The notes under the pieces are model-generated. The model was not told where the DNA came from and searched no databases. It was given only the letters and a program-made list of their open reading frames with translations. From assembly GCF_905475465.1 (NCBI RefSeq), contig NC_062253.1, positions 1,922,001 to 1,986,000 of the forward strand: 64,000 nucleotides of DNA, read 5' to 3'. Shown here piece by piece: positions 1-10,579 of the stretch (the stretch's first letter is position 1; every line of letters begins with the position of its first letter). A program made the position numbers and the translations under genes. This DNA comes from Pieris napi. Its lineage: Eukaryota > Arthropoda > Insecta > Lepidoptera > Pieridae.

Positions 1-883
1 CGCTTTTGACCAGCTTGGTGGCGATCGACGTGGTTTTTCAAGCTCAAAGGCGGATTAGTTTTTGAAGTTGATCGATAAAGAAACCACTTTAAAAAAAAAT
101 ATTTCTTATTTTTTTAAGATTTTTCAAAATTTCTCAAAATCTATCGGTCCGAATCGGTTCAAATTCACAGGAAATGTAATTTTGAGGGAAATATTTAGAA
201 CGCCGTTTAGTAGATTCCGATCGGTTTAAGGAAATGTAGGCATCACGCAGCTGCACGCATTTAACTTTATCGACGAATTTTTGTTATTTCGGCTTGCGGA
301 AATCGTCAGATTATATATTTTTCATTATTCTTGAATTATTTCCTTCAAAATAAAAAAAAAATTAGCTACGCTCGAGAATGTCGAGATGACGTTTTTTTTT
401 TACAACTTTGTTGCCCTTCCCTTTTTTTCCGTCACTCTCAAATTGTCAGATTAGTGGAATATACACTTTTTAGGATGTAATTAACTCACCCTACCTTAAT
501 CTGACGCGCTCGGGAATTTCTGATGGTCAATTTTTTTTTACTAAACTGATCCTGTCTCCTTCACGTGCGGCCTTATATATGGGCCTCATATTTTGTGGAG
601 GTACTTAACCGGGTACAAGGTATCCCCCTATATATTAATCTGCCGCGCTTTAGTAAATCCCGAAATCCCCTCTTGGGCTCCCCTACCATATAGAGAAAAA
701 TTCACACAACAACCTAAAAAGTTTTTATTCTGGAAAACCGAACAGTCTCTGGGGTAGCATAGCAAAATGTTCCATGTTGGTATGTACTAAAAAGGTGGGC
801 TAAGTAAAATCACTTTAAGGAGAAACGAAGTTCGCGGGGGCAGCTAGTATACTATAACATATTAATAACTATGATACTTTCAG
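1..883 (+). mobile_element. Helitron-like repeat ending at 847
   Basis: There is no convincing exon here. The stretch is AT-rich with Helitron-like signals: a GAAGTTCGCGGGGGCAG segment containing a small hairpin, then CTAG at 844-847 followed by T, which matches a Helitron 3' end inserted before T. The 5' TC end was not located, so the true start is unknown. It abuts the splice acceptor of the first visible Kazal exon (AG at 882-883). Confidence 0.35.
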
Positions 884-3800
884 GAAAGGAGTCCAGTTAG
901 CACACTTCGGTAACTGCACTCTGCTGCCGCGGCTTGAGACCGATTGCCCAGAAAATTGTGACAACGTTGTCGAACAACCTGTTTGTGGATCAGATGGAAA
1001 TGTTTACAAGTAAGTTCCATGGCTCTGTAATAATAAATATTAATTAAAAATGCCACTATATACAGTATACTAGAACGTTAACGTCACTTTTTGAAGTTAT
1101 ACTTCTTTAGGCGCGTTATGAAAAATTGATAAGAGTGACATTTTACGATTGCGCGCGCACCGTGACACAAAATTAACAGAATGAAGTTGCCCACGGAAGA
1201 TGCTACGGCATTGGACATAATTTAAAAAAAACATTCTAATAATAATAGAATTTATGTTACATGTAAGAGAATTAATAAATTATTATTTATTAAATTTTTC
1301 AAATGTAAACTGATCTTTATTGACTATTATGACTCCTTTTCCAGTCTTTGATTATTTAATTGTAATTAATTATTTGCATGCAATCAAAAACTATTTTTAA
1401 TAATGCCAAAGAAGTATAACTTCTTACACGCGTACATAAGTACACGCACCATTTTTTTTTAAATACTTCGTGTCCCAGGTCACAATGTGAACTCCGCCGT
1501 CTCACGTGTGGGCAGCACGTGGTCGCCGTTTCGGCGTCTCATTGCCGCACCACAGCACTTTGCCACGAAGACTGCCCAGATACACCCTCCTTCGTCTGCG
1601 GATCCGACAACCGGTTCTACAAGAACGAGTGTATTATGAAGAAGGAGAATTGTGGGTAAGGGAACATTTCTCTTCTTTTATAACCAAGCTGAGTCTCGCT
1701 TGTTAGAACTTGGATCTAAGTTACCTTTTTCGTTGCCAAGTGATTTTTACCGATGGTAACACATACGGTTTCATCTTTAGATGCCTTATAACACCGACAA
1801 AGTCTGGCTTTACATAGTTATATGTATATAAGACAATAGTCTGTATTTCAATAGCAAGCAAGAGGCTAAATAAAACTTCTATTTGTTTCTCTGTAAATAA
1901 AGAATGCAATTTTATTTATCGAGTGGGTTACACACATACAATCCTTACAAGACTAACACAATCTTACCTGTAAATAAAGAAACGACAATAAAAGTTCATT
2001 GTTATCACCTCTCGATGTTAAGCTATAACTAAGTATTAAAATAATTTACAAATAAAATTAAAATGCAATTCAACAAACTCAGCATATTTGCTCTTTACAT
2101 TTTTGACAATGTCAGCTAGCTTGACGTGACACGACGCGGCTCACTCACGAACTAGCAGTGCGCGCGAATATTCAAATTAAAGAGATCATTCTCTTTACAT
2201 CTCCCTCCTCCAGGATGAGAATTGCTCCAGTAATTCTCATGGTATCCGTACATATTATTCAGCGTTATCAATCATTTATTCCACCGTCCATTCGAATAAG
2301 TTTTGTTATATGGTATAAGCTTGTATTAGTTTTTGTTCTGCCTGTGTTTATTTTGTATATTGTATTCGATATTTTGTCTGTTATTTCAAATGGGCCGATT
2401 CTTAAATTGTCCATTTTCTTCCTATTTAATTTGTTTCCGTTTTCAACATATACCAGTTCTCCTATGTTGAATTCCCATTGTGTTCTGCATTTATCAAATA
2501 ATTTCTTATTATATGCATGTGATCTAATTGATCTTTCAAGTGCTTGTTGTCTATTTTGAACCCATGTTTCTGTATCTAATGGTTGTCGTAGTTCTTGTGG
2601 CAAAATACTGGTGACTTTTCCTTCTAATAGATATACTGGTGCAAAGCCTGTCACTGTGTGCTCGGTTTCATTATACTTATCTATACATTCTCTTGCAATT
2701 GACGTCCAGGATTTCTTTTCATTCTTCTGATTTATTTTGCACCTCATTTTGTTAACCAGTGTTTGGTTCAATCTTTCGTTGAGTCCGTTTGAAAATGGTG
2801 TATCTACCGCAGTAAATATTAGTTTTACATCATTATCTGTCAAAAATTCTTTGAATTCTTTTGAATTTAATCCTGGATACTGATCTGCTAGTAATATCTC
2901 AATGTTTTCCGTCTCCAGAACTTTTTTTACTAACTTGATGAAATCTGAAGCATTTTGCGTTTTTGATGTCAGAATGAACGCAAATCTTGTAAAATGATCA
3001 ACTAACAAATGTAGGTATTTCTTTGTTGATCTTTGTCCTCCAAAACCACCAATGGTATCTATCGACATTATCTGAAATGGTTTTTCGGCTGGTCCCAGAT
3101 GTGACATTAATCCGTATTTATCCTGGCCTCTCGATTTATTTTTTATACAGGTTTCACAATTTTTGCATATTCTTTTAATGTTTCTCGTTAAATTCTTTGC
3201 TGTATAATAAGGACTGATTTTATTTATCATTTGGTTGATCCCTAAATGACACCATTCGGTGTGTGTTTCCTTTATTAATTTCACACTCGCTTCTTCAGAT
3301 AATATAACTTTTTCTCTGTTTCGATCTTTTTTGTATAGTATCCCATTTCTTTCGATTATTTTGGTTTTCTTTTCCTTTATTTTCTCGTTTTTCTGCTGAT
3401 CTGCCTTAATATCATCTATTGTTATCAGATTCACCATTTTTAAAATTTCTTCATCATTATCATTATCTTCCAATACTGGGTTTCTACTGAGACTGTCTGC
3501 TTCCGTATTATTCTTCCCCGGAATATATTTGATGTTGAAGTCATATTGTGACAAATAAAAAGTTAATTCACCAAGTTCATCGTCTGTTCTAGCCTTTATG
3601 TTGAGGTTTTCTAGTGGTTTGTGATCCGAAAAAACGGTGAACTTTCTTCCAATCAACCAATATTGCCAGTATTTGATAGCTTCTTTTATTGCCAAGCATT
3701 CAAGGTATATTGCCTTCTTTCTTTTTTGTGAATCATTGAGTTTTTTTGAAAAATAACCAACTGGTTTTTCTTTACCATTTTTTTGAATCTGTTTTAATAT

Positions 3801-6800
3801 TGCACCTATACCATTCAACGAGGCATCTGTGTAAATTGTAATAGGCAGGTCTTTATCAAATATTTCGAGTACCGGTTGTGAGCATAATATATTTTTTATA
3901 TTAGAAAAAGTTTCTTCACATTCTTCTGACCATATAAACTGGGCATCTTTCCTCAATAATTTATGTAGTGGATCCAATAATATCGAACTATTTGGTATGT
4001 ATTCGTGGTAAAAGTTAATCTTTCCCAGAAACTGTCTAATATTCTTTCGGGTTTTGGGTGTTGGGAAATTTCTTATTGAAATAATGTTATCTTTGAGCGG
4101 TTTTACCGTATTATTTCCTATTATATGTCCTAGGTATTTCACTGATGTTGCTGCAAATGTGCATTTTTTAAATTTTAATCTGAATCCTTCTTTTATTATT
4201 GCTTTGAGTACTTTTTCTATGTGATCTATATGTTCTTCAAACGATTGTGAAAATATTAAGATATCATCAATGTAATTTTCTGTGAAGTCTTTCAAGTTAT
4301 TATTTCTTAATATATTTGATAAAATTCTCTGGAAAATGGCAGGTGATGTTTTCAATCCAAATGGTAGGCAAGTCCATTGATAATGTCCATCCTGTGTGAC
4401 AAATCCTGTCTTTTGTCTGTCCTCAATACGTAGTGGTATAGACCAAAACGCGGAATTTATGTCCAGTGTGGTAAAATATTTACAATTTCTTGCTTTAACA
4501 ATCAAGTCGCTTATCAATGGAAATGGTTGTGCTTGTGGTATGACTATCTTGTTTAGTTCACGAAAATCAATACAGAGTCTCGATTTTGTATTTTCGTCTC
4601 TTTTAAATGCCAAGGTAACTGGTGCTGCGAATGGGCTGTATGATTCCTCAATTAAGTTATTTTTTAGTAAATTACCCACCTGTTTTTCTATTTCTATTTT
4701 GTCTTCTAATGTGCAACGATATGGTCTTTTGCTACAGTACTTGTCCACCATTAAGTCTATCCGGGCTTCATAATCTGTTACTGTACCTACATCATATTTG
4801 TCTTTGGCAAATATAGTATTATAATTCTCTATTAAATTGTGTATTCGGGACTTTTTGATATTGTCCAAGTGATGTAGATTTGTTATGAAGTCATTTTTAT
4901 TCACATGCTCATTAAAATTGACTTTAATTTCCTCTATCTCTTCAAATGCATTCATAGTATTTATCTCCCTCTTTGTCTTTTGTAAAATTTTTAAATCTTC
5001 ATTTTGAGCTAATTTAAATTTTTTTATCATATCTAGTCCTATAATGAAATCTTCAAAATCCAGTTTGTCTACAATAAAAACATCAACATATTCTTCTATA
5101 TCAAAAATCTTTACTTTTATTCTTATTAAACCTTTTGTGTATGTCACACCATTGACAGTTCTTAATAATATTCTATTTGTATCCACAGAATCATTCTGTG
5201 TTCTAACTAACCTTTTGTTTATCAGAGACACTTGTGAGCCTGAATCATATATTCCATTTATTTGTATTTTGTCTTCTAATAACATATTTATTTTTATCAA
5301 TGGTGTGATTACTCGTTTTTTGTCTCTTCGCTTAGATTTACTTCTATAACCGAATTACTTCCAATCCTTTTGTTATCTGCCCCTTCTTTTTTAAACCAAC
5401 AAGACTGTTCTGGGTGGTATCGATTACCCTTATTTAAATACTGACAGGTTTTGCATGGTTTTTTTCCTAAACTGTATTTCTTATTGTCATCTTTTTCTTC
5501 CTTTTTTATTTTGAAGTTTTTATTATTTACCAAACTTTCACATTTACTTATTTCATGAAGCAATCTTGTTGAGGTTTCACACTTTTCAGGATCAATTCTG
5601 TTTCTAATAAATTCAGGTAAGCCAGCTGCTATAAGTGTGACCAGACTTTTCCCGCCAATATTTTCATCCATATCTAATAATAACTTTTCTTTTCTAATGG
5701 CGTATTCCATCGGTGATCCTTCTTTATATTTGTAAAATATGGCATACATTCCCGAACTCCATCCTTTATCGGCAAATGTGTCCAAAAATTTATTTTTCCA
5801 CTCGGACCATCCAGCCTCGATTTTCAAAGTCTTCAATGTTGCCGAGTGCCAATCTGCACATGTTTTGTCCAAAAATAATCTTAATATTTCTATCTTTGTT
5901 GTATCTTCCTCAATCTCAAATCGTTTACATTCATTCTCGAATATTTCTATCCATTGTTTCGCATTTGAGAATTTACATACAAATTTCTCAATCATGAATC
6001 TTTCTGATATATTTTTCAAATTTAGTAGACCCTTTTTCTTCTGTGTGGATTCTACAATATCTGTTTGTTTTTTTTCTTCTTTTAAATATAGGTCGTTAAA
6101 CATTAAATTATTATCTTCATCAAAATAGGCTTGAATCATTTCTTCTGTACATGTCATCCATATTGTTCTTTCTTGACCTCTTTGATTTAAACTTTTTCTC
6201 ACTCTTTTGTAGGTTTCTGTTTTTGTTAATGCTATGTGACGACTCGCGTATTTATCAATCTCAGACAGTGTATACTTTTTGTCATCTTCTGTTGTAATTG
6301 AGGTTATGGCAATTACACTCGTCTTATTGTCAGTTTGTGATGCTTCAAGCTTAAATGCAAACTGCAATTTTTGTGCCATTATAAACAAGTATTGTCGTTT
6401 TATAAGACAATAGTCTGTATTTCAATAGCAAGCAAGAGGCTAAATAAAACTTCTATTTGTTTCTCTGTAAATAAAGAATGCAATTTTATTTATCGAGTGG
6501 GTTACACACATACAATCCTTACAAGACTAACACAATCTTACCTGTAAATAAAGAAACGACAATAAAAGTTCATTGTTATCACCTCTCGATGTTAAGCTAT
6601 AACTAAGTATTAAAATAATTTACAAATAAAATTAAAATGCAATTCAACAAACTCAGCATATTTGCTCTTTACATTTTTGACAATGTCAGCTAGCTTGACG
6701 TGACACGACGCGGCTCACTCACGAACTAGCAGTGCGCGCGAATATTCAAATTAAAGAGATCATTCTCTTTACATGTATCTTCAAATGAATCCAAGAACAC

Positions 6801-8743
6801 ATCCCATGTTGTCCGAAAAAAAACATTGAGCGTTGGGGGAGTGCTGCGGTATAATAGACTTCCACAGAATATAAAAAGTGCAGACAGCCTGGCAAAATTT
6901 AAATTTAGACTAAAAGACCATCTCTTGAGTGATCCCTATTCTCTACGTAAATGAAAGTCCACCCAAGTTCTACTTCGCTCATTCAGCCTTGAAGCTCTTC
7001 AATGATCCACGACGTGATAAATTGTATGTTTAGTATATAAGTTCTCATGTAAGTGGCTATTGTCTGTTATGAGAATAAATGTCTTTAATCCTAAAAAACA
7101 ATCCCTTTCAATTTTCAGGCATTATTTTGAGGTTTAGAATCATAAATTTATTTTAGAATTAATTTTGAAAATAAATTTGATATAGAGCGAAACAACGAGC
7201 TAGTCCGTTTTCATACATTTGCACGATTTATTCAAATTTTAAAGTTGCTCATAAGTACGTGCGACGCAACAAACCAAAAACCATGAAAATCCAATCGTTC
7301 TGGAGTTAAGTGTTCCACCCAACTTATATATTGAGATGAGTACATCTCTTTTGTTTATCAAGTCTTGCGAAGTCAACTAAGTCAAGGGAGAGTTGTTTTT
7401 TTTAAATTTAGAGTTGGTAAATACAAAAAAAAAAAAAGTAAAACTTTCACACCGCCACACAACACATCTGAAGTAGGTATTAGTTAGTTAAAGGTAAATT
7501 TTATTGATATGATTTTGATATTTCCAGAAAACACGTGTATGTCGTGCCATTGAAGCGTTGTCTCTCTCGATTCAAATACGCGGGCTGTGCACGCGTCTGC
7601 CCACCGGAATACGACCCTGTATGTGGGACTGATAACAAGACTTACTCCAACAAATGCTTCTTGGAGATGGAGAACTGCCGATCAAGGTATGTTCTTTTGT
7701 ACATCAAATGCCGTCAACGGTGCTATCACTATAGTCGTAGAATAGTGACGGATCTGACAAATAGTAAACTTTACAGGGTGGCCATTTCAAAATTAAATAA
7801 TCATGTTAGTTTTTGTCAAAACTATTTTAATTCATATTCTGTTATGAAAATTGGCATACAAGCGAACAAAAGGGTTTGTTTTGAAACAAAATAAAAATAA
7901 TAACATTACATTACAAATTTAACATGAACTAACTTAACATTGATTACATTTCTAGAAAAATCACATGTTCTATCAAATCCGTCATTTTGCCGACTGATTA
8001 ATTTGAAATTTAAAACACATGGATTTTTTTTAAGAAGTTGTAATATTTAGGGTCTGTTTCACAATGTATGGATAAAGTACCAAATAGCTATGCAACACAT
8101 AAATTATTTGGAAGATAAATTGTGCTATTTGACATTCATCGGACTCATAACTTATGATGGACTTTATGTGACGAATAGCGCTATCCGACAGTCGTGAAAC
8201 GCAACAATAGTGTTTATCCTACCAATAAGTAATAAATAGCTAATTTGGAACTTATGTAGAACTTATCCGTACATTGTGAAACAGACCCTTAGTCAATGTA
8301 GTATCCAAATATTATAAAAAGTCGATTTGGGATTTTCTTCAAAACCGATATTGTTCTACGATCATGACGATAGGGTGATTATTTGGCTTGGTTGTGTACC
8401 AATGGTAGCAGTGTTGGCCTAGTGGCTTCGACGTGCGACTCTCATCTATAAGGTCGTAGGTTCGATCCCCGGCTGCACAAATAGAATTTTTATGACCGCA
8501 TTTAACATTCGCTCGAGCGGTGAAGGAAAACATCGTTAGGAATTCTTAGGCTTGGATAGACCGGCCGTTAAAAAGTCGACATGAGGCCAGAAATTGACAA
8601 ATGATCGTTAAACAGATACAGAAATCTGAGGGCCAGACCTAAAATTTATTTAATATCTTTTCAGGAGTTTCATGCAGCTAAAACATCTAGGAACGTGCAC
8701 AGAGCCAATCGCCGAGGAGCCGAAAAACTATTTGTATCGATAA
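884..8743 (+). CDS. Kazal-type serine protease inhibitor, multi-domain, 5' partial
   Basis: Four coding exons join in phase: 884-1009, 1479-1655, 7528-7686 and 8665-8743 (TAA at 8741-8743), each with AG acceptors and GT donors. The spliced protein shows the end of one Kazal domain (HFGNC) and three complete ones, each with six cysteines and the core PVCGSDG, FVCGSDN or PVCGTDN. The fold presents a loop that blocks serine proteases such as trypsin- or subtilisin-like enzymes; such insect proteins are usually secreted. The signal peptide and earlier exons lie before the window. The domains are split by introns after the conserved Tyr or near the fifth cysteine, so domain and exon borders do not coincide. 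The second visible intron holds a whole LTR retrotransposon. Candidate AATAAA at 8898-8903. Family is clear; target protease is unknown. Confidence 0.88.
1827..2199 (-). repeat. 3' LTR of the retrotransposon
   Basis: Identical by eye to 6401-6773. In element orientation it follows a purine tract and starts TGTAAAGAG. It ends TTATA rather than the usual CA. It contains a copy of the 11-mer discussed under the primer-binding site. Confidence 0.93.
2201..2211 (-). other. Polypurine tract
   Basis: On the - strand this reads GGAGGAGGGAG, directly before the 3' LTR. It is the expected primer site for plus-strand DNA synthesis and fixes the LTR edge. Confidence 0.85.
2268..5315 (-). CDS. pol: Pol polyprotein (protease, RT, RNase H, integrase), made by -1 frameshift
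   Basis: The frame is open from the Gag overlap to TAA at 2270-2268. Numbering from the in-frame TTG at 5300: retroviral-type protease DSG at 19-21; reverse transcriptase with TTLD at 277-280 and YIDD at 343-346; RNase H with YTDAS near 490, a downstream Glu and SDH near 559; ADSLSR near 601; integrase zinc finger H680, H685, C715, C718; and integrase core D748, D806, E842 with D-35-E spacing. No stop or frameshift interrupts it. There is no strong ATG near the start, which fits synthesis as a Gag-Pol fusion. All catalytic residues looked for are present, so the copy may be functional. Confidence 0.93.
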   Translation of the reverse strand, partial: RVITPLIKINMLLEDKIQINGIYDSGSQVSLINKRLVRTQNDSVDTNRILLRTVNGVTYTKGLIRIKVKIFDIEEYVDVFIVDKLDFEDFIIGLDMIKKFKLAQNEDLKILQKTKREINTMNAFEEIEEIKVNFNEHVNKNDFITNLHHLDNIKKSRIHNLIENYNTIFAKDKYDVGTVTDYEARIDLMVDKYCSKRPYRCTLEDKIEIEKQVGNLLKNNLIEESYSPFAAPVTLAFKRDENTKSRLCIDFRELNKIVIPQAQPFPLISDLIVKARNCKYFTTLDINSAFWSIPLRIEDRQKTGFVTQDGHYQWTCLPFGLKTSPAIFQRILSNILRNNNLKDFTENYIDDILIFSQSFEEHIDHIEKVLKAIIKEGFRLKFKKCTFAATSVKYLGHIIGNNTVKPLKDNIISIRNFPTPKTRKNIRQFLGKINFYHEYIPNSSILLDPLHKLLRKDAQFIWSEECEETFSNIKNILCSQPVLEIFDKDLPITIYTDASLNGIGAILKQIQKNGKEKPVGYFSKKLNDSQKRKKAIYLECLAIKEAIKYWQYWLIGRKFTVFSDHKPLENLNIKARTDDELGELTFYLSQYDFNIKYIPGKNNTEADSLSRNPVLEDNDNDEEILKMVNLITIDDIKADQQKNEKIKEKKTKIIERNGILYKKDRNREKVILSEEASVKLIKETHTEWCHLGINQMINKISPYYTAKNLTRNIKRICKNCETCIKNKSRGQDKYGLMSHLGPAEKPFQIMSIDTIGGFGGQRSTKKYLHLLVDHFTRFAFILTSKTQNASDFIKLVKKVLETENIEILLADQYPGLNSKEFKEFLTDNDVKLIFTAVDTPFSNGLNERLNQTLVNKMRCKINQKNEKKSWTSIARECIDKYNETEHTVTGFAPVYLLEGKVTSILPQELRQPLDTETWVQNRQQALERSIRSHAYNKKLFDKCRTQWEFNIGELVYVENGNKLNRKKMDNLRIGPFEITDKISNTIYKINTGRTKTNTSLYHITKLIRMDGGIND
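5309..6379 (-). CDS. gag: Gag polyprotein of the LTR element
   Basis: The first ATG is at 6379, only 11 nt past the primer-binding site; an in-frame TTG at 6388 is ignored. The product is about 356 residues. It would form the nucleocapsid and bind element RNA. Near the C terminus is one zinc-knuckle-like motif, CKTC-(9)-H-(4)-C, with a longer second gap than the standard CX2CX4HX4C. Lysine/glutamate-rich regions precede it. The frame closes with TAA at 5311-5309, a few bases after the slippery sequence at 5321-5315. Call rests on position and the knuckle; core Gag sequences diverge fast. Confidence 0.88.
   Translation of the reverse strand: MAQKLQFAFKLEASQTDNKTSVIAITSITTEDDKKYTLSEIDKYASRHIALTKTETYKRVRKSLNQRGQERTIWMTCTEEMIQAYFDEDNNLMFNDLYLKEEKKQTDIVESTQKKKGLLNLKNISERFMIEKFVCKFSNAKQWIEIFENECKRFEIEEDTTKIEILRLFLDKTCADWHSATLKTLKIEAGWSEWKNKFLDTFADKGWSSGMYAIFYKYKEGSPMEYAIRKEKLLLDMDENIGGKSLVTLIAAGLPEFIRNRIDPEKCETSTRLLHEISKCESLVNNKNFKIKKEEKDDNKKYSLGKKPCKTCQYLNKGNRYHPEQSCWFKKEGADNKRIGSNSVIEVNLSEETKNE
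5315..5321 (-). promoter_or_regulatory. -1 ribosomal frameshift heptamer A AAA AAC
   Basis: In the Gag frame the - strand reads AC-A-AAA-AAC-GAG-TAA. This is the standard X XXY YYZ slippery heptamer. A -1 slip continues CGA GTA ATC ACA CCA TTG into Pol without a stop and bypasses the Gag stop two codons later. A downstream pseudoknot was not evaluated. Confidence 0.8.
6390..6400 (-). other. Primer-binding site, possibly self-primed
   Basis: The first 11 nt after the 5' LTR read AAACGACAATA on the - strand. I see no TGG start, the hallmark of priming by a tRNA 3' CCA end. The exact reverse complement, TATTGTCGTTT, lies inside the LTR at 6564-6554. In Tf1/Tf2 and sushi-type elements an 11-nt PBS pairs with the first 11 nt of the element's own RNA. 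The match here is exactly 11 nt, with a mismatch on each side. Confidence 0.6.
6401..6773 (-). repeat. 5' LTR of the retrotransposon
   Basis: Contains the promoter in element orientation. A possible TTATAG box lies near 6598-6603, about 35 nt before the inferred start at 6564. An AATAAA lies on the - strand at about 6489-6484, so a transcript starting near 6564 would have its poly(A) signal inside R. Start and R/U5 borders are inferred, not seen. Confidence 0.93.
6780..7100 (+). mobile_element. LINE 3' fragment (RT C-terminal tail)
   Basis: Codes NRLPQNIKSADSLAKFKFR and then HLL, a pattern common at the C terminus of CR1/Jockey-type reverse transcriptases, followed by a stop and a 3' UTR ending near GTCTTTAATCC. 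It is 5' truncated and lies just outside the LTR element in the same intron. Confidence 0.6.
8050..8288. mobile_element. PIF/Harbinger-type MITE, 239 bp
   Basis: Terminal inverted repeats start GGGTCTGTTTCACAATGTA and end with the complement. Flanks are TTA at 8047-8049 and 8289-8291, the 3-bp TWA duplication of PIF/Harbinger. No coding capacity. A related copy lies at 45006-45228. Confidence 0.85.
8408..8650 (+). mobile_element. tRNA-derived SINE (family S1)
   Basis: A tRNA-like head with GTTGGCCTAGTGGCTTC and the B-box GGTTCGATCCCCGG is followed by a body ending in CAGACCTAAAA. It lies in the last Kazal intron, just before the terminal exon. This family recurs about a dozen times in the window. 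Confidence 0.8.
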
Positions 8744-10579
8744 TTCATAATCGCTTATGGTAACACCATTTTCAATTAGTGCCAATTCTTTTAGGAATGA
8801 TTTTTATGCTATAGATTAGGTATTTGCATCTGGCAACTTTTTTTCATATTTAAAACTATTTTCGTGGAAAAAATTTAATTGAAATAACTCGACTGGGAAT
8901 AAACTTTGGAATCAAACATTAAAAAATATAGACAGAATAAAACTTTCACATTTTCGGTATAGGTTAAAAAGCTTTAGAACAACTTTCGTATTTAATCCTA
9001 TTTTCGTGGGAAAAATTTTGTGAAAACCTTCTGACTGGGAAAGTCTGGGTATCAAACATTCAAAAATATCCGTCAGAAGAAAGTTTCTCTCTTTTGGTAT
9101 CAGTTAAAAAGCTTTAGAACACTTCTTAATAAAGTATAAACAAAAAAAAAGAAACAATTTCTAGGTTAGATTAAAAACGTTTAGCGTGAACTCCATCGTG
9201 TTTGTTATCGAAACGATAACGTTTCTGTTCGGATTGTGTTGTGATGCACTGTTAAGAACATATCTTGTGATTGTTACATGAACATTACAAATAAATATGA
9301 CATGTCTCTCTATCTATATATTTGACATATAGAGAAATAGCATGCCAGTCACTTCATATTCATCGTCTTCCATTCGTCTTTATTATTAAGTACAAAATTA
9401 TAATCTCTCTGTTATTCTCTACGTAAGTTCTAAGTAGTTAGCTTATTCAAGTATAGCATATTTCGTAGGTTTTTCTAAAAAACTTGAGGCCAAAAGCCCA
9501 TTTCTAAAAGCTTTTTTGACACAATAAAAGCTTAAAGAAACTCAAGGTTTTTTTGGATTTGAATAAGCGCGCCGTTGGCATTTAGATTAAGATTTCTGAC
9601 TGTTTATTTATTGTTCTTATTTATTACGTAATTTGTAAATACTTTTAGGATTAAATATATACCAGACAACATAACTGCTTGTTCGATCAATCGATTTGTC
9701 TGGTAATCCGTTATAAATAACGAATGGCATGGGTTTCAATTGATACCAAATACGGTTCGTTATTTATAACCAAATCTGCACAGTTGCATTTAATAAACGC
9801 ATGTTTCTATGTATAACTTTAGCAAATTCTAATAGTTTTAGTCCGTGTACCGATGTTTTATAGACAAATAAAATGTTAAAATAAATGGCTTTTTTACTTT
9901 AACCTGAATGGTACAGGAATATTGATGTGATCCAGTCAGAAAATTACCTAACCCAGTAACAGGAAACGTTATCGTAAAGTGTGCGCACACGCACTAGCCT
10001 TTACTTGTAACATATTTATTGATTTATTTATTCAAGTTTCCCATATACATAATACATTATTTACGTTATATGCTACAGACTCTTTTATGCTATGGTATTA
10101 AAGTTCAAATTGACTTTAAGGTAATATTACGAATATTTTGTATGGGAATATAGAAAAGTGTTGTTTTTAGACATTTTCACTCAATTTTTTTTTAATTTTT
10201 CTCCGTAAGAACCATCGTCGTACTTCAAGGTATATTATTTTAAAAAAATCAGACAAATCGGTCAAGCCGTTTTCATGTTATGTCGTGACAACGGAAAACG
10301 GGTTTCATTTTTATATATATAGATGTATAACACTTTAGGTAAACATAAATTTTACAAAAAAAAATGAATACAAGATAAAATAAAATACCAGAAATATTTG
10401 TTAAGTAGAAAAAAAATACCAGCATAACTGCGGATTAGGTACGAGATAGGCACTTAACAACCCTTTTTTTTTAAATGGATCAGCCCACTTTCAAATATAT
10501 CCAGCTCCAGATAAGTACTGTAAAATCCGTTATTAATTCAATTATAATTAATTATTTTATAATAAACCCATGAGCACAA
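8744..10579. other. AT-rich stretch, no gene seen
   Basis: Only the Kazal 3' UTR and unassigned DNA are seen. A possible Helitron 5' end on the - strand sits near 10322 (TCTATATATATAAAAATG); its 3' end could not be placed with confidence. Confidence 0.4.

Larger units (their letters stand above)
1827..6773 (-). mobile_element. Complete Ty3/gypsy-type LTR retrotransposon
   Basis: A 4.95-kb element on the - strand, with 373-bp LTRs, gag, pol and a polypurine tract, sits in an intron of the Kazal gene. With LTRs set at 1827-2199 and 6401-6773, the element begins TG in its own orientation and is flanked by TGTA at 1823-1826 and 6774-6777, a 4-bp target duplication. The LTRs are identical by eye and both ORFs are open, so the insertion is recent and possibly active. 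Pol order is protease, reverse transcriptase, RNase H, integrase, as in Ty3/gypsy. No env ORF follows pol. The base at either LTR edge is ambiguous by one (1828-2200 gives GTAT as duplication). Confidence 0.95.

Noticed and set aside
1506..1706. 66-codon ORF beginning at 1506
   Set aside because: Wrong frame of a Kazal exon, and it runs through the GT donor at 1656.
2158..2559. 133-codon + strand ORF
   Set aside because: Antisense to the retrotransposon pol and 3' LTR; no domain. Same for the other + strand frames inside 2268-6379.
7535..7894. 119-codon ORF containing a Kazal core
   Set aside because: The Kazal part is the real exon 7528-7686; the rest is intron read past the GTATGT donor.
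9970..10330. Complete Helitron on the - strand
   Set aside because: A plausible 5' end exists at 10322, but the only CTAG candidate near 9990 lacks the terminal hairpin.
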